NCBI GenBank assembly: GCA_036784855.1
Contig: JAZDSV010000015.1
Location: 124,001-188,000, forward strand
Origin: Aphelidium insulamus
Taxonomy: Eukaryota; Aphelidiomycota; Aphelidea; Aphelidiaceae
DNA length: 64,000 nt
Direction of reading: 5' to 3'
The translations under genes and the position numbers were made by a program. Below, one piece after another: positions 37,443 through 47,303 of this stretch. The first letter of the stretch is position 1. Each line of letters begins with the position of its first letter. Below the pieces are notes generated by a model that ran no database searches, was not told where the DNA came from, and saw only the letters and a program-made list of their open reading frames with translations.

Positions 37443-38870
37443 TTATGCGTGATCATCTGTTGTCGCCTCTTCGTCCTCAGACCCTGATTGCTGGCCGCTG
37501 TTTTCATTCCCGGAATCGTCACTGACCTCTCCCATGGCCGCACTGTCATCCTCATCGTCGCTACTGCTGCTCACAACGAAATCCTCGTCTTGATCCTCGT
37601 CATACTCGTCGTCGTCGGGAAAAAAGTTGCTTTCCGATCTGGATGCATTACTGCTTTCGGTTGTGGTGGCTGTTTGCGATAACTGCCGCAGCTTATATCG
37701 TTTGACGTAATCTTCAATACCGTCGAATTCCGTGTTGTCGACTGCGTATGTAAGACAACTACATACACACATTATTAAACAGTATGAGTTACTCATGCTG
37801 AATTCGATAGTTGCGGTTTCCTTGCTTCCAGCGTTGTAGTTAACTGATAGGTTGAATGTGCGGCTGGTCACGGACAGAACATTCACGGCGCTCACACAGT
37901 CATGCGATAAGTATAATATAGGCTTTCTACATCGTATATCAGCTTGGAATGTCTACAACATTATCTGCAAGAATAACTAACTTGAGTCCAAACAGGATTC
38001 CAGCGGGCAGAAAGAACAGGACACCTTCTTTGGCCTTTAAGTAGGCAACAACATGATGCGCCCCGGCCACCATGCCACGCGTTTGGCCTGCCAACAACTT
38101 TCTGCGCACCTGAAGTGGCGCAAACGTGTCGAAAGTTGGCTCCACCAGCTTCTTGCCGGAATCAGGTAGCTTGCTAAGCACTTGACACCATGTGCATTTG
38201 AAATCATTGTCGACGACTACTCCTGTCCCTTTGAAGTCGACTCCGACAGTCTCGGTGGCAGCCACGCCAAACACCGCGGACTCACAGCCTTCGCTTGTAT
38301 CAGTGTGGGATGCCACAATGTATGTGGTATGCGCAGACGCCTTGTTTGGCGTGGGCACGGCGATAAATGTCGTGTTCGCTCCCACTGGTATGCAGTGCAT
38401 AGTGGCCACTGCTGGATCGCCGCCCATTGGAACAAGGAGTAGGCGCGTCTTGTACACATAAATGTCAAACTTTTTCCTCTCGGGCACCTGAACCGATACG
38501 GCGCGCACAACTGCAATCTGTTCAGTACTAATGCCGTCGCCGAGGAAACCAATGCTGGCCGCAGTCGACGGCCCACTGACTCGTGCTTTCTTTCGCAACG
38601 ATATCTCTTCTCCTGCATTATCTTCTCCAATAGCGGCAGTAGCTGACCGTCTGGCCAGTGCCACCAGGTCGGCGATGACTGAGGCACACTGATCGCGAAT
38701 GGGTGGTTCAAGGGCCGCCAGCAGCTTGTTGGCCGAGAGTGCTAGTTGCTTGTCCTGTGTGCCAAGTAGCCATTGCAACTCTGTGCCACTGCGCACATCA
38801 TAAGAGTGCGATGCTGTTACATTACTGAGCGCCCGTACACTCTTCGTGTGGCGCTCTCACTGCCCATCAT
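37443..38870 (-). CDS. Rtt106-like histone chaperone
   Basis: Rtt106 binds H3-H4 during chromatin assembly and is typical of fungi. Four exons (38870-38839, 38788-37982, 37926-37793 and 37741-37443) sum to 1272 nt (423 residues) and phases match. The N-terminal part is helical (LLAALEPPIRDQCASVIADL). Tandem PH-like domains follow. The second includes GVLFFLPAGILFGLK|KPILYLS and TFNLSV, then EFSMIDNTEFDGIEDYVKRY, which is the end of the Rtt106 domain. The tail is strongly acidic (EDQDEDF, SDDEDD, GSEDEEATTDDHA), as in Rtt106 and Pob3. Pob3/SSRP1 is the main alternative; the missing N-terminal SSRP1 domain argues for Rtt106. It converges on the ATPase gene (71 bp between stops). Confidence 0.72.
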
Positions 38871-38937
38871 TGTGTCCAAACTAGCTGTCTGTCTGTTGGT
38901 GAGAGCAAAAATGCACAGTTGCAAGTGCCCTCACGTG

Positions 38938-38986
38938 ATTGGCCAATTCAGGAGCCGCCCCCCTGAAAGCAGAGTGGCCAATCAGC
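38938..38986. promoter_or_regulatory. Paired CCAAT boxes in the Rtt106-like/ceramidase divergent promoter
   Basis: ATTGGCCAAT (both orientations overlapping) at 38938-38947 and GGCCAATCAG at 38976-38985, in the 200 bp between the Rtt106-like start (38870, minus) and the ceramidase start (39071, plus). CCAAT is the NF-Y/HAP binding core; assignment is by motif only. Confidence 0.5.
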
Positions 38987-39070
38987 GATGTGCAAAATTT
39001 GAAAGCCACGCGCCGCCATATTTGCGCTTTAAGAGCACACCGACGGCAGATAGTTAGTCATAGCTTACTA

Positions 39071-41518
39071 ATGTCACGAAACTGGCTCCGCCTTATTGTC
39101 GCCATCGGCTTGGCCGCGGTGGCGTACGCCCACGAGCCCCCGCATCACTATGTTGGAGTTGGCCGCGCGGACGTGACTGGTCCCGCCGCGCAAACAATGA
39201 TGATGGGCTACGTCAACATGCAGCAGACATCGCGCGGTATCCACACGCGGTTGTTTGCACGCGCATTCATCGTCGCGGAGAATGTCGAAAACGCGTCCTC
39301 GGACAAACGCTGGGTGTTTGTGTCGGTGGACACGGGTACCATTGATTCTGTGGTGCGCCAGCGTGCCATTGCCCGCGCGGTGACCATGATTTCGGCCGAA
39401 TACGGCATCGAGAAGCTGCAAGTGGCGCGGTGGTATTCGGTAGACAATATATGTGTGTCGGCTACGCACACGCACTCTGCACCGGGAAGTTACCACCAGC
39501 ATCTGATGTACCACATTAGTGACATGCATTACGACAAGCTCAACATCGAAGCACTGGTACATGGAATCGCTGCCGCCATCTTCGAGGCACATAAATCCCT
39601 GAAGCCTGGCTCAGTTTTGATGAATTACGGAGATTTGTTTGGTGCCAGTGCGAACCGCAGTCCAGCTGCTTTCAGGCTTAATTCGGAATACAGCGACAAA
39701 GATGACTTACATGTATCCGAACTTTACAATACGAACAAGATGATGACGCTGCTGGCATTCAAAGATGATACAGACAATCTCATCGGCATGGTCAACTGGT
39801 TTGCGGTTCATGGCACCAGCATGAAGCGCACGAACCGGTTCATCAGTGGCGACAATAAGGGATACGCCGAGTGGTTGTTTGAAAAGAATTATAAAAAAAC
39901 TGTCGGAGCGTTCGCGCAGTCCAACGAGGGCGATTCAACTCCCAACAACCAGGGAGACTACTGCTCCATCTCCAAAGAGCCGTGCGACGAAGTGACCTCG
40001 ACATGCCCCAAAGGTGCTGGACTGTGCATGTCGCGCGGTCCGGGCTATGACTTCAAGACCGAGAAGGATGACGAGGAAGCTTCTACTCGCATAATTGGAA
40101 ATTTGCAATACGAAATGGCCGTCAAACTTTTGCAGTCGGCAAAATTATTGACGGGGCAGGTGGGCTTTTACTACCGCACGCTGGAAATGGCTAACTTGGA
40201 GGTTGAACTGAATGCGTCTGACCTGGAACGAGTCAATGCCAACAGTGCATGGAATTTGAAAAAGGAAAAAGAGAAGAAGAAGATCGAAAAGAAGCATCAG
40301 CCGACTCGCTGGGCACCGTGGAGAGCCAAGAAGTCTGAGGCGGACATTAAGGAGTTAAAGGCGTCGATAAAGCATCCGAACGAACTCCGCAAGCATGAAA
40401 GCAAAGTTATTGTGCGCACTTGTGAGCCAGCAATGGGATACGGCTTTGCTGCTGGCACCACGGATGGAGTCGGCATTCCTCACCACCCGCAAGGTCGCGG
40501 ACACATCAAGTCCGCCAAAACGTTGACGGCGGCACAGATGACACTGCGAGTGGGTGGAATGTCCAAGTCGCAAAAGGACTGCCAGTGGCCAAAGCCTGTT
40601 CTGATCAATGCCGGCGAGAAGCACAGCTGGCCGCTTGGTCGTGGCTACGGACTGCTGCCCCGCGTCGTAGACATCCAAGTACTGCGGCTGGGGAACTTGC
40701 TCATCTTGGCAGTACCAGGCGAAATGTCCACCGTGGCCGGCTTACGATTGACACGGGCCGTAGAAAGGGTTGCCAACCATAACCTGGGTATCCACGCACC
40801 ACACGTTATCATTGCAGGACTATCCAACTCGTACTCCAGTTACATCACCACGCCGGAGGAATACTCGCTACAGCGCTACGAAGGCAGCTCGACCCTTTAT
40901 GGACCGTACACTACTTATGCGTACATTCAAGAGTTTGGCAATCTAATCTCCAACGATCAGCCACACGAGACGACTGCCGAAGAACGACACCAGCACCTGC
41001 AGGAGGACCTTGATCTTCGCGGTTTTCTGTTTTCGGGAATTCGTTGGTTCGATCCTCGCTCGTATCCACGCCTGGATGCGATCCCTCTGTTTGGCCGAGC
41101 GTACGGCCACCGAGTAAAGAAAAATGAGGTCAAAACGGAGTATCGTCCCGGCGAACAGTTGAAATTTCGCATTTATGCCGGCAACCCCCGCTGGACGCTC
41201 GAAAGTGACTTGCAGCACGGCCACGAGTCTGGCGCAACTAAATTCTTTTCCATTTCCCGTGTGGGCGATGACGGGGAAGAAACACAAGTCACTGATGACG
41301 GCGGCTGGGACACCAAATACATTTGGAATGCTGGCTCCCCGCTTCTTTTCCGTATGGGCACCGCCGATATTGTGTGGGATATTCCCACTGGTGCACAACC
41401 GGGCAAGTATTATGTGCGCTATGAAGGACACTACAAAAAGTTCCGCAATATTCACTACTATTCCGGCTCGCTTCCATTCCGGATTATAGAGGAGGAGAGC
41501 CTAGGGCACATAAGGTAA
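39071..41518 (+). CDS. Neutral ceramidase, single exon
   Basis: Neutral ceramidases hydrolyse ceramide to sphingosine and fatty acid, secreted or at the cell surface. One uninterrupted ORF of 815 residues starts with a signal peptide (MSRNWLRLIVAIGLAAVAYA). The N-terminal catalytic domain has VGVGRADVTGPA, MMGYV, CVSATHTHSAPG and NWFAVHGTSM, giving the expected zinc-ligand histidines. The active-site loop reads QSNEGDSTPN, followed by STCPKGAGLCMSRGPGYD. A charged insertion rich in Lys/Glu (KKEKEKKKIEKKHQ) sits near residue 400. GYGFAAGTTDGVG, VPGEMSTVAG and the C-terminal Ig-like domain (RMGTADIVWDIP) complete it. The nucleophile position is Thr rather than Ser. All similar-sized neighbours have introns, so the intronless structure is unusual. 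A CCAAT element pair lies 85-135 bp upstream. Confidence 0.93.
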   Translation: MSRNWLRLIVAIGLAAVAYAHEPPHHYVGVGRADVTGPAAQTMMMGYVNMQQTSRGIHTRLFARAFIVAENVENASSDKRWVFVSVDTGTIDSVVRQRAIARAVTMISAEYGIEKLQVARWYSVDNICVSATHTHSAPGSYHQHLMYHISDMHYDKLNIEALVHGIAAAIFEAHKSLKPGSVLMNYGDLFGASANRSPAAFRLNSEYSDKDDLHVSELYNTNKMMTLLAFKDDTDNLIGMVNWFAVHGTSMKRTNRFISGDNKGYAEWLFEKNYKKTVGAFAQSNEGDSTPNNQGDYCSISKEPCDEVTSTCPKGAGLCMSRGPGYDFKTEKDDEEASTRIIGNLQYEMAVKLLQSAKLLTGQVGFYYRTLEMANLEVELNASDLERVNANSAWNLKKEKEKKKIEKKHQPTRWAPWRAKKSEADIKELKASIKHPNELRKHESKVIVRTCEPAMGYGFAAGTTDGVGIPHHPQGRGHIKSAKTLTAAQMTLRVGGMSKSQKDCQWPKPVLINAGEKHSWPLGRGYGLLPRVVDIQVLRLGNLLILAVPGEMSTVAGLRLTRAVERVANHNLGIHAPHVIIAGLSNSYSSYITTPEEYSLQRYEGSSTLYGPYTTYAYIQEFGNLISNDQPHETTAEERHQHLQEDLDLRGFLFSGIRWFDPRSYPRLDAIPLFGRAYGHRVKKNEVKTEYRPGEQLKFRIYAGNPRWTLESDLQHGHESGATKFFSISRVGDDGEETQVTDDGGWDTKYIWNAGSPLLFRMGTADIVWDIPTGAQPGKYYVRYEGHYKKFRNIHYYSGSLPFRIIEEESLGHIR

Positions 41519-41615
41519 ACAACATGACCTTTTTACTATAGTTCTGATATAATCGTTCTGCTAGCCAGCCAGCTGACTTAACAATGCATGAGGCGCGATA
41601 AACCATTCAATAATA

Positions 41616-41779
41616 TAGTTTAGGGTACACTACACTTGACATTGCCACCACTGCAAAGTAGCAAACCCTCAAGAATGTGCATAGTTTAGTCTACACTACA
41701 CTTGACATTGCCACCACTGCAATGCCGCAAAGAATGTGCATATTTAAGTCTGCACTACTTTTGATATTGCCACTACTGC
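41616..41779. repeat. Three-copy tandem repeat overlapping the 3' end of the PC4 gene
   Basis: Units begin at about 41616, 41682 and 41741 (66 and 59 bp apart), each carrying TACACTACACTTGACATTGC and CACCACTGCA or close variants. The third copy runs over the PC4/Sub1 stop codon (41773) and last codon. Part of the array is therefore transcribed as the 3' UTR. Confidence 0.88.
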
Positions 41780-42315
41780 TTGGCCTTGGTGACAGCAGCG
41801 TCGATAGGTCCAGCCGCCAGATCGCGTAGCTGGTTCCACTGGTCCAGCGACAGTGAAATTCCCTTCTTGCCCGGTTTATCCTGCCCGTCCTTGGTGTCGG
41901 TATAGAATTCTCGGATGTCCACCAGAACGCTGGATTTCCATCGGCGCACAGTCACGCGTCGCTTGGCGCCCAGCTGCAGCGCATCAGTAAGTTTTAAAAG
42001 TTATAGCAGAGATATAGCTACCTGAAAATACGGCTCTCCAGCAGAGTTTGTAAGTGGCTGATCAGGTGCTGGTGTGCTTGCACTTGTACTACTGACTTGC
42101 TTTGCTGGCGATGATGCCTTGACGCCGCCCTCCTTCTTGCCCTTCTTGCCCTTTTTATCGCTGCTCTTTTTCAGGCGACGCTTACCCGTGTCATCATCAC
42201 TGTGCACCGACGCGTCATCGTCACTTCCGGAGCTCATTGACGCCTCGCTAGCGGATGCATCTCCCTGGCTGATCTCCTCGTCATCCGGCACCACCGCTCG
42301 CTGTCTCTTGGGCAT
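41773..42315 (-). CDS. SUB1: PC4/Sub1-type transcriptional coactivator
   Basis: PC4/Sub1 binds single-stranded DNA and assists Pol II and Pol III transcription. Two exons, 42315-42022 and 41973-41773, give 495 nt (164 residues) with a phase-0 junction. The N-terminal half is acidic and serine-rich, then lysine-rich (KKSSDKKGKKGKKEGG), as in the regulatory tail of PC4. The C-terminal half is the PC4 domain: GAKRRVTVRRWKSSVLVDIR, EFYTD and PGKKGISLSLDQWNQL. It is divergent from the Rex1-like gene (242 bp between starts). Confidence 0.94.
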
Positions 42316-42557
42316 TTCCGATCTGTTATATTTATACAGTGTTGGAATCTACGGGACTTTAAGGCCGGTATAAGTTGCTTGTAGGTCTGTCAAGAGTACG
42401 TATTGCTTCGTGGCGCACAAGATATTTGTATTTTTGACAATACCAGTGCTTGCTTATCCAACAGGCAAGTCTAGTGAATGGCTAGTAATGCGCAGCTGTA
42501 ATGCGCAGGTGCATTGTGCACACTCAACCTTGACCGGAGAATTAATATTGTATTTCG

Positions 42558-44723
42558 ATGGACACACACGAAAATCCCTTTGCAGCGCTGCACAAACGCA
42601 AATCCGCCGAGCCTGATGACGGTGGAGATGCTGATGCTTCAGCCGCCAATGCTGACACCGATAATCCCTTCCAGCCAAGTATGCATTAGTCTCTATTCGG
42701 CTTACGGCACTTATTCGCCGCGTAGCCCGGGAAGCGCGTCGCAGGGAAAAGAAATTGAAGAAGCGCGTGATGAAGCTCGAGTCTATCGCGTCGCTCCACT
42801 TGAACATGGAACATCTCTCACTCAAGCGCTCGAACCATATACGCTTGAAGGATGTGCAGAATTTGGTGCTCTGGGCCATTGGAGACGGCGTGTCCACTCC
42901 CTGGCTGCTCATCAAGGTGTGCATATGTATCAATGTGACTTATAGCCAGAGTCGATTGACGCTTGCTATAGAATAAGCCGTCGCTGCGCCGAGTACTTTT
43001 GCTCTATGTGCCGGCACTAACAGCTGTGCACGCGTGGTCGCGTCTGGCTGGTCCAGTATCCGTCGGCGATGAAGATTTGCATGAATCTCCGGCTCCGGCT
43101 CCATTTCAGATGGAGGCCAGTGGTGGACATGGCGATAGTGCATTGCGGCAATCTCTGTGCCCCTTTGTAAGCTGTGGAATGGTTGTGCGCGGTCCCGGAG
43201 AGAAGAATCGGCTTCACAGCGCCATTGGCACCTTGCTGCAGTCTCCTCTAACGCAAATGCAGAAGAATGCTCTCCGTCAGTCTCGGGGTATCTATATGAT
43301 TACGTGGTACATATATTTATATGTGCAACTAATGTATATAATTCTCGAATTTAATCATCATCATTCACGTAAGTATATCAGAAACTAAGCGGTTAACCTC
43401 CATAACGGACTTGGAATTGGATGTGGAGGATTTGCGTCAGAATGACTACCCAATTATGGGAGCTGACGAGACGACAGACTGGTTCAGCGTGCCGAGTGAC
43501 CACAAGTCCGCCCACGCTTTTGTCGGCCTCGACTGCGAGATGGTGCGCTCACTAGCTGGCATCTACACTTGATATATACATTGCAACTAACCTTTATTCA
43601 GTGTTATACCGCCAGCGGACTGGAGGTGACGCGCGTTACGGTGGTGGGTGAGGATTGCAGCGTACTGTACGATGAACTGGTGATGCCCACGGCGCCCATC
43701 GTCGATTACAATACGCGATACAGTGGCATCACTGCGGCACTTCTCGCAGGTGTTACTCGCACACTAGCTGATGTGCACCGTGACCTTCTTGGCATCATTG
43801 GTGCCACCACTGTTTTAATTGGACACTCGTTAGAGAATGATTTGCGTGCACTAAAGGTAAGTTATTGTACGGATATCTTGTATGTGGGTTTGTAAATTGT
43901 GTGGTGGGCTCTGTCTGTATGTGCATAACAACTCCATTACGTTGCTGACCACGGCCTAGATGGTGCATGGACACATCATTGACACGGCAATCATATTCCA
44001 CTCCAGCCGCGGCCCGCCCAGCAAACCTTCTCTGCGCTCACTGGCAACAAGGTTTCTGGAAAAGACCATTCAGGAAGGTGTCAATGGCCACGATAGCGTG
44101 CAGGATGCCGTCACGTGCATGGAGCTGGTGCGGCTAAAGTTTGACAAGGGATTCGCCCACGGCCTGGTGATGAACGAGACCGAGTCGTTGTTTGCACGGC
44201 TGGAGCGCTGTGGGCGCCGCAGCGCCATGATTGACGCCCGCTCCAACCTTGTCAACTACGGTGCGTCCGCCACCCAGGTCCCAGTTATGAATGACCTAGA
44301 GGTGGTGGACCATGTGGTGCCAATGCTGCGACAGCATGATTTCGTAGTTGCCCGCCTGCGCATGGGTGCGTCACTTGACTAGTACTTTGTTTTGCTGACA
44401 AATTGTGAGCAGACACTGCCGCAGATCAATTGGAAACACAGGAACCGCTACAGACGCTGCCAGCACTACTGAACAGACTGCACTCGCAGCAGGTACCCTC
44501 AAACACACTGGTGATTGTTGCATCGGGACAGGGCGACACGGCCAAAGCGTCGGCCATGCTCACACGGCGGGCAGAGTACATGGACCTGCTGACTAAACAC
44601 CCAGTGAATGTCGTGCACACTGAAATGCCGGACAAGGTGTTTGGCGAGCGAGATATGGCCGCGCTCGAGGAGGAAATTAAGCGAGCGCGCACTGGCATTG
44701 GTCTGTTTGGTGTTACTTCATAG
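42558..44723 (+). CDS. Rex1/Rnh70 (REXO5)-type RNA exonuclease
   Basis: A DEDDh 3'-5' exonuclease family that trims 5S rRNA, tRNA and other RNA 3' ends in the nucleus. From ATG 42558 (MDTHENPFAALHKRKSAEP) a basic region with REARRREKKLKKR follows. The exonuclease domain starts FVGLDCEM|CYTASGLEVTRVTVV, where D and E of exo motif I are present and an intron splits the motif. It then has IVDYNTRYSGIT, LIGHSLENDLRALK (motif II), IIDTAIIFH, KPSLRSLATRFL and GHDSVQDAVTCMEL (motif III, H and D). The C-terminal part resembles yeast Rex1 more than metazoan REXO5 and lacks RRM domains. The ending TGIGLFGVTS precedes TAG at 44723. Borders of two central exons around 43290-43390 are less certain. Confidence 0.88.
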
Positions 44724-44799
44724 AGCTATATTGTAGAGGAGTAGTATTTTCGAGCTACTACAATTTACTATACAAAACTACGTACTACATACTTCTATT

Positions 44800-45414
44800 T
44801 CAGGCAGCAACAAAATCCTCGTCAATCAGAGTGACAATGTCCCGCTTATTGCGAGAACTTGTGTGATGATTCCGTTCAATGCTTTCCGTGACTGTTGCGG
44901 TGGTAGCATCAACGATGGGAACAGCAGTTGCAGTCTCCACGGCTGGCCGGCTCAGAATCGTGTACATTGCATCAAAGTGTGCCCGATCGAACCAAAAGGG
45001 CACCCGATTGCCGGCATTGTGTAGCGTGACCTTTATGATCGCCTCCAGCTTCTTCACTTTACGCTCACGATCATTGTCGCTGCGATAGTGGGCCGGTACG
45101 CGGCTCAGATACGACGAATTGACCAGTCCAGACCTTGACAGCTTCTCCTTGCGCCGGTTGATGCGGCGAACCACGTGATACGCGTACCAGTACACCGCCT
45201 CGTAGAAGCTGTACACACTGAACTCTTTGCCGTGCGTCTTGAAGCTGCCAGGACAGCCCAGTGCGAACGGGGTCGAGGGTGGGAAGCCGAAACCTCGACA
45301 ATACCAGGTCTTGAGGAAGACGATGTCGTCGGGGCCAGGTAGCTGCAGACTGGCAAACGCCGCTTCCAAATCTGCACGGCGCTGCGCCGATTTCTCCTTT
45401 GAGGATTTCGTCAT
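44800..45414 (-). CDS. Hypothetical protein, 204 residues, single exon
   Basis: An uninterrupted ORF from ATG 45414 (MTKSSKEKSAQRRADLEA). Middle text: FLKTWYCRGFGFPPS, EFSVYSFYEAVYWYAYHVVR, then a basic segment (RRINRRKEKLSR) and VKKLEAIIKVTLHN. No signal peptide or membrane helix is seen; the aromatic-rich segment near residue 55 is too polar to span a membrane. I do not recognise the family. A CCAAT box (AGCCAATCAC on the coding strand, 45484-45492) lies about 75 bp upstream, supporting a real promoter. Composition is ordinary for this window. Confidence 0.65.
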   Translation of the reverse strand: MTKSSKEKSAQRRADLEAAFASLQLPGPDDIVFLKTWYCRGFGFPPSTPFALGCPGSFKTHGKEFSVYSFYEAVYWYAYHVVRRINRRKEKLSRSGLVNSSYLSRVPAHYRSDNDRERKVKKLEAIIKVTLHNAGNRVPFWFDRAHFDAMYTILSRPAVETATAVPIVDATTATVTESIERNHHTSSRNKRDIVTLIDEDFVAA

Positions 45415-45642
45415 GGTTGACACCTTGTAGTAAATAATTGACGCAGGCATGTATTGTGCAGCTCTGTACAGTTTCGATGCTATGTGATTGGCTGTTGAAT
45501 ATATTGGCTTCAGCGAGCAATGAAAGCAACTAATGCAAGAAGAATTCAGGTAGCCAGAATACTTAAAGGAGTAGAAATAGCGTATGAATGACTATGACTG
45601 TTAAAGCTTTGACAGTGTTAAAGATATATTAAATATTTGGCG

Positions 45643-47158
45643 TTACAACACGCTAATGGGCAGCGTGAACAGCACTTTGCCTGCCGCGGTCTTGGAAGGT
45701 AGCTTGCCCGCACGAATATTGAACTGCAGCGACGGATAGAGCAGTTTGGGATTGCCCAGTGTCTTGTCGCGGGTGGAGCGCACTTTGACAAACTCGTCTT
45801 GCGTAATAGGCAGCGCAACGTGAATGTTGGCCGCCTTTTCCAGCTCCACGGTAGATTCATACTGCAGTTTGCGGCCGTTCGGCTGGTAATCGTGGCCGAC
45901 AAATACGCGCGTCTCCGCCGGCAACGAGAACAGAACTTGTCGGACGGACGTGAACAGATTCGTCGCACTGCCGCCGGGAAAGTCTGCACATTAAGTTTAC
46001 CCACACATTGTGATAATAACTCACCGCATCGTGCAGATCCACTGTCAGGCTATGTAGACAAATAATCAGATACGTGTCAATGCGCAATAATCGTCGTACC
46101 ATAAATATGGTGTCGCCGACAAAGACCGAGTCACCAATGACATAGCACATGTGGTCTGGAGTGTGCCCAGGCACAGACAGCGCTTGCACGGTCAATGTAC
46201 CAAGTTTGAACGTAGCCTTGTCCTCAAGCAACACATCGAAATCACCGCCATTAGGCGCGAAATCACTTTCCGCCAGTCCGAATACAGGCATGAATGTAGT
46301 CTGCACAGCGGTGATGCCCGCACCAATGCACACCTGAGCGCAATAATATTATTAGCATAGAACGAATGTTAATCTTTTTACATTAGTACTACCTGGCCAC
46401 CCAGCTCTTGCTTCAACCTTTGTGCTCCAGTTAGGTGGTCGGCGTGTGCATGTGTCTCGAGGATGTGGGTAACATTCAAGCCGCGCTCACGCACATATAT
46501 ACAGATGCGAGAGACATTGGCATATGAGATGGTGCACGCCACCGCATCATAGTCCATCACGGGATCAATGATCACACAGTCTCGCGACACTAGACAGAGT
46601 GTTGGCCGAGTGACTAATGCAGCTGATGTACAAATACTTGCCGTCATCACTGACCACGTATTGACAAGTGCTGGTTGCCGCGTCAAAGAAACACTTGACA
46701 AATGGCTGATGCTGGCCCAGTTTGGCCACGGGGAGCGTACCGCACTCCTTCCACGCCGTGAACCCACCATCAATAGTGTACACATTGGTGTAGCCCAGTG
46801 ATGCCGCCAACTCGGCAGCCTTGCTTGAACGCTTTCCGCTCATACACCCAAACAGCAGCTACCGGTATGTAAGTGAACTTATGGATAGTTTATGTATATA
46901 TATATATATATATATATATCGTACATGCGTGTCACGGCTGTCTGGCAGGTGGTGTGCCGACAGGTGTGGTAGAGAGATGCGCACGGCTCCGGGAATGATG
47001 CCGCACGGCTCCGCTTCCCACTCGTCACGGTTGCGCACATCAATGTGCACACGGTCAGTGGGCGGCAGGTCACGCAACAGAGCAGCGGCTTCCAGCACCG
47101 AAATGTGCCTGACTGACGGAGTGGCTGTAGTGGCGGCATCAGCTGAATTGGACGGCAT
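45643..47158 (-). CDS. Rhodanese-persulfide dioxygenase fusion (ETHE1-like)
   Basis: Persulfide dioxygenases oxidise glutathione persulfide to sulfite; rhodanese transfers sulfane sulfur. From ATG 47158 an N-terminal rhodanese domain reads VRHISVLEAAALL, HIDVRNRDEWEAE, then active loop CMSGKRSSKA and YTIDGGFTAWKECG. A metallo-beta-lactamase domain follows: ETHAHADHLTGA, VPGHTPDHMCYVIGD, VFVGDTIFM, a 25-nt exon coding for PDSGSARC, then DFPGGSATNLF and VFVGHDYQPNGR, with iron ligands present. The end is SKTAAGKVLFTLPISVL. No mitochondrial presequence is obvious before the rhodanese domain. Known bacterial fusions place rhodanese after the dioxygenase; here it comes first. Intron 1 carries a (TA)n tract. 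The gene is divergent from ICMT by about 145 bp. Confidence 0.88.
46025..46049 (-). other. 25-nt micro-exon of the persulfide dioxygenase gene
   Basis: Flanked on the coding strand by acceptor CTACATAG and donor GTGAGTT. It encodes PDSGSARC plus one base of the next Asp codon, giving the family motif PD.G.ARCDFPGG only when included. Neither skipping it nor using the nearer acceptor (CTGACAG) keeps frame. Confidence 0.85.
46895..46919. repeat. (TA)n microsatellite in an intron
   Basis: About 25 bp of uninterrupted TA within intron 1 of the persulfide dioxygenase gene. Confidence 0.95.
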
Positions 47159-47303
47159 CGTGCTGTGCAAGCTGGGTGCTGTGTGTTGTGTGCAAGGTGT
47201 TGTGTGCGTGTGTGGGAAACAGTTGGTACGGTTGACCTTGTTGGTAAATACAGTGTAGTGAATACATATGTATTAATACGTGTAAATAACTTGCAACAGC
47301 GTC

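Noticed and set aside
37443-38870. SSRP1/Pob3 as the identity of the acidic-tailed chaperone
   Set aside because: The PH-like domain and acidic tail fit both, but the N-terminal SSRP1 domain is missing and the C-terminal DGIEDYVKRY segment fits Rtt106 better.
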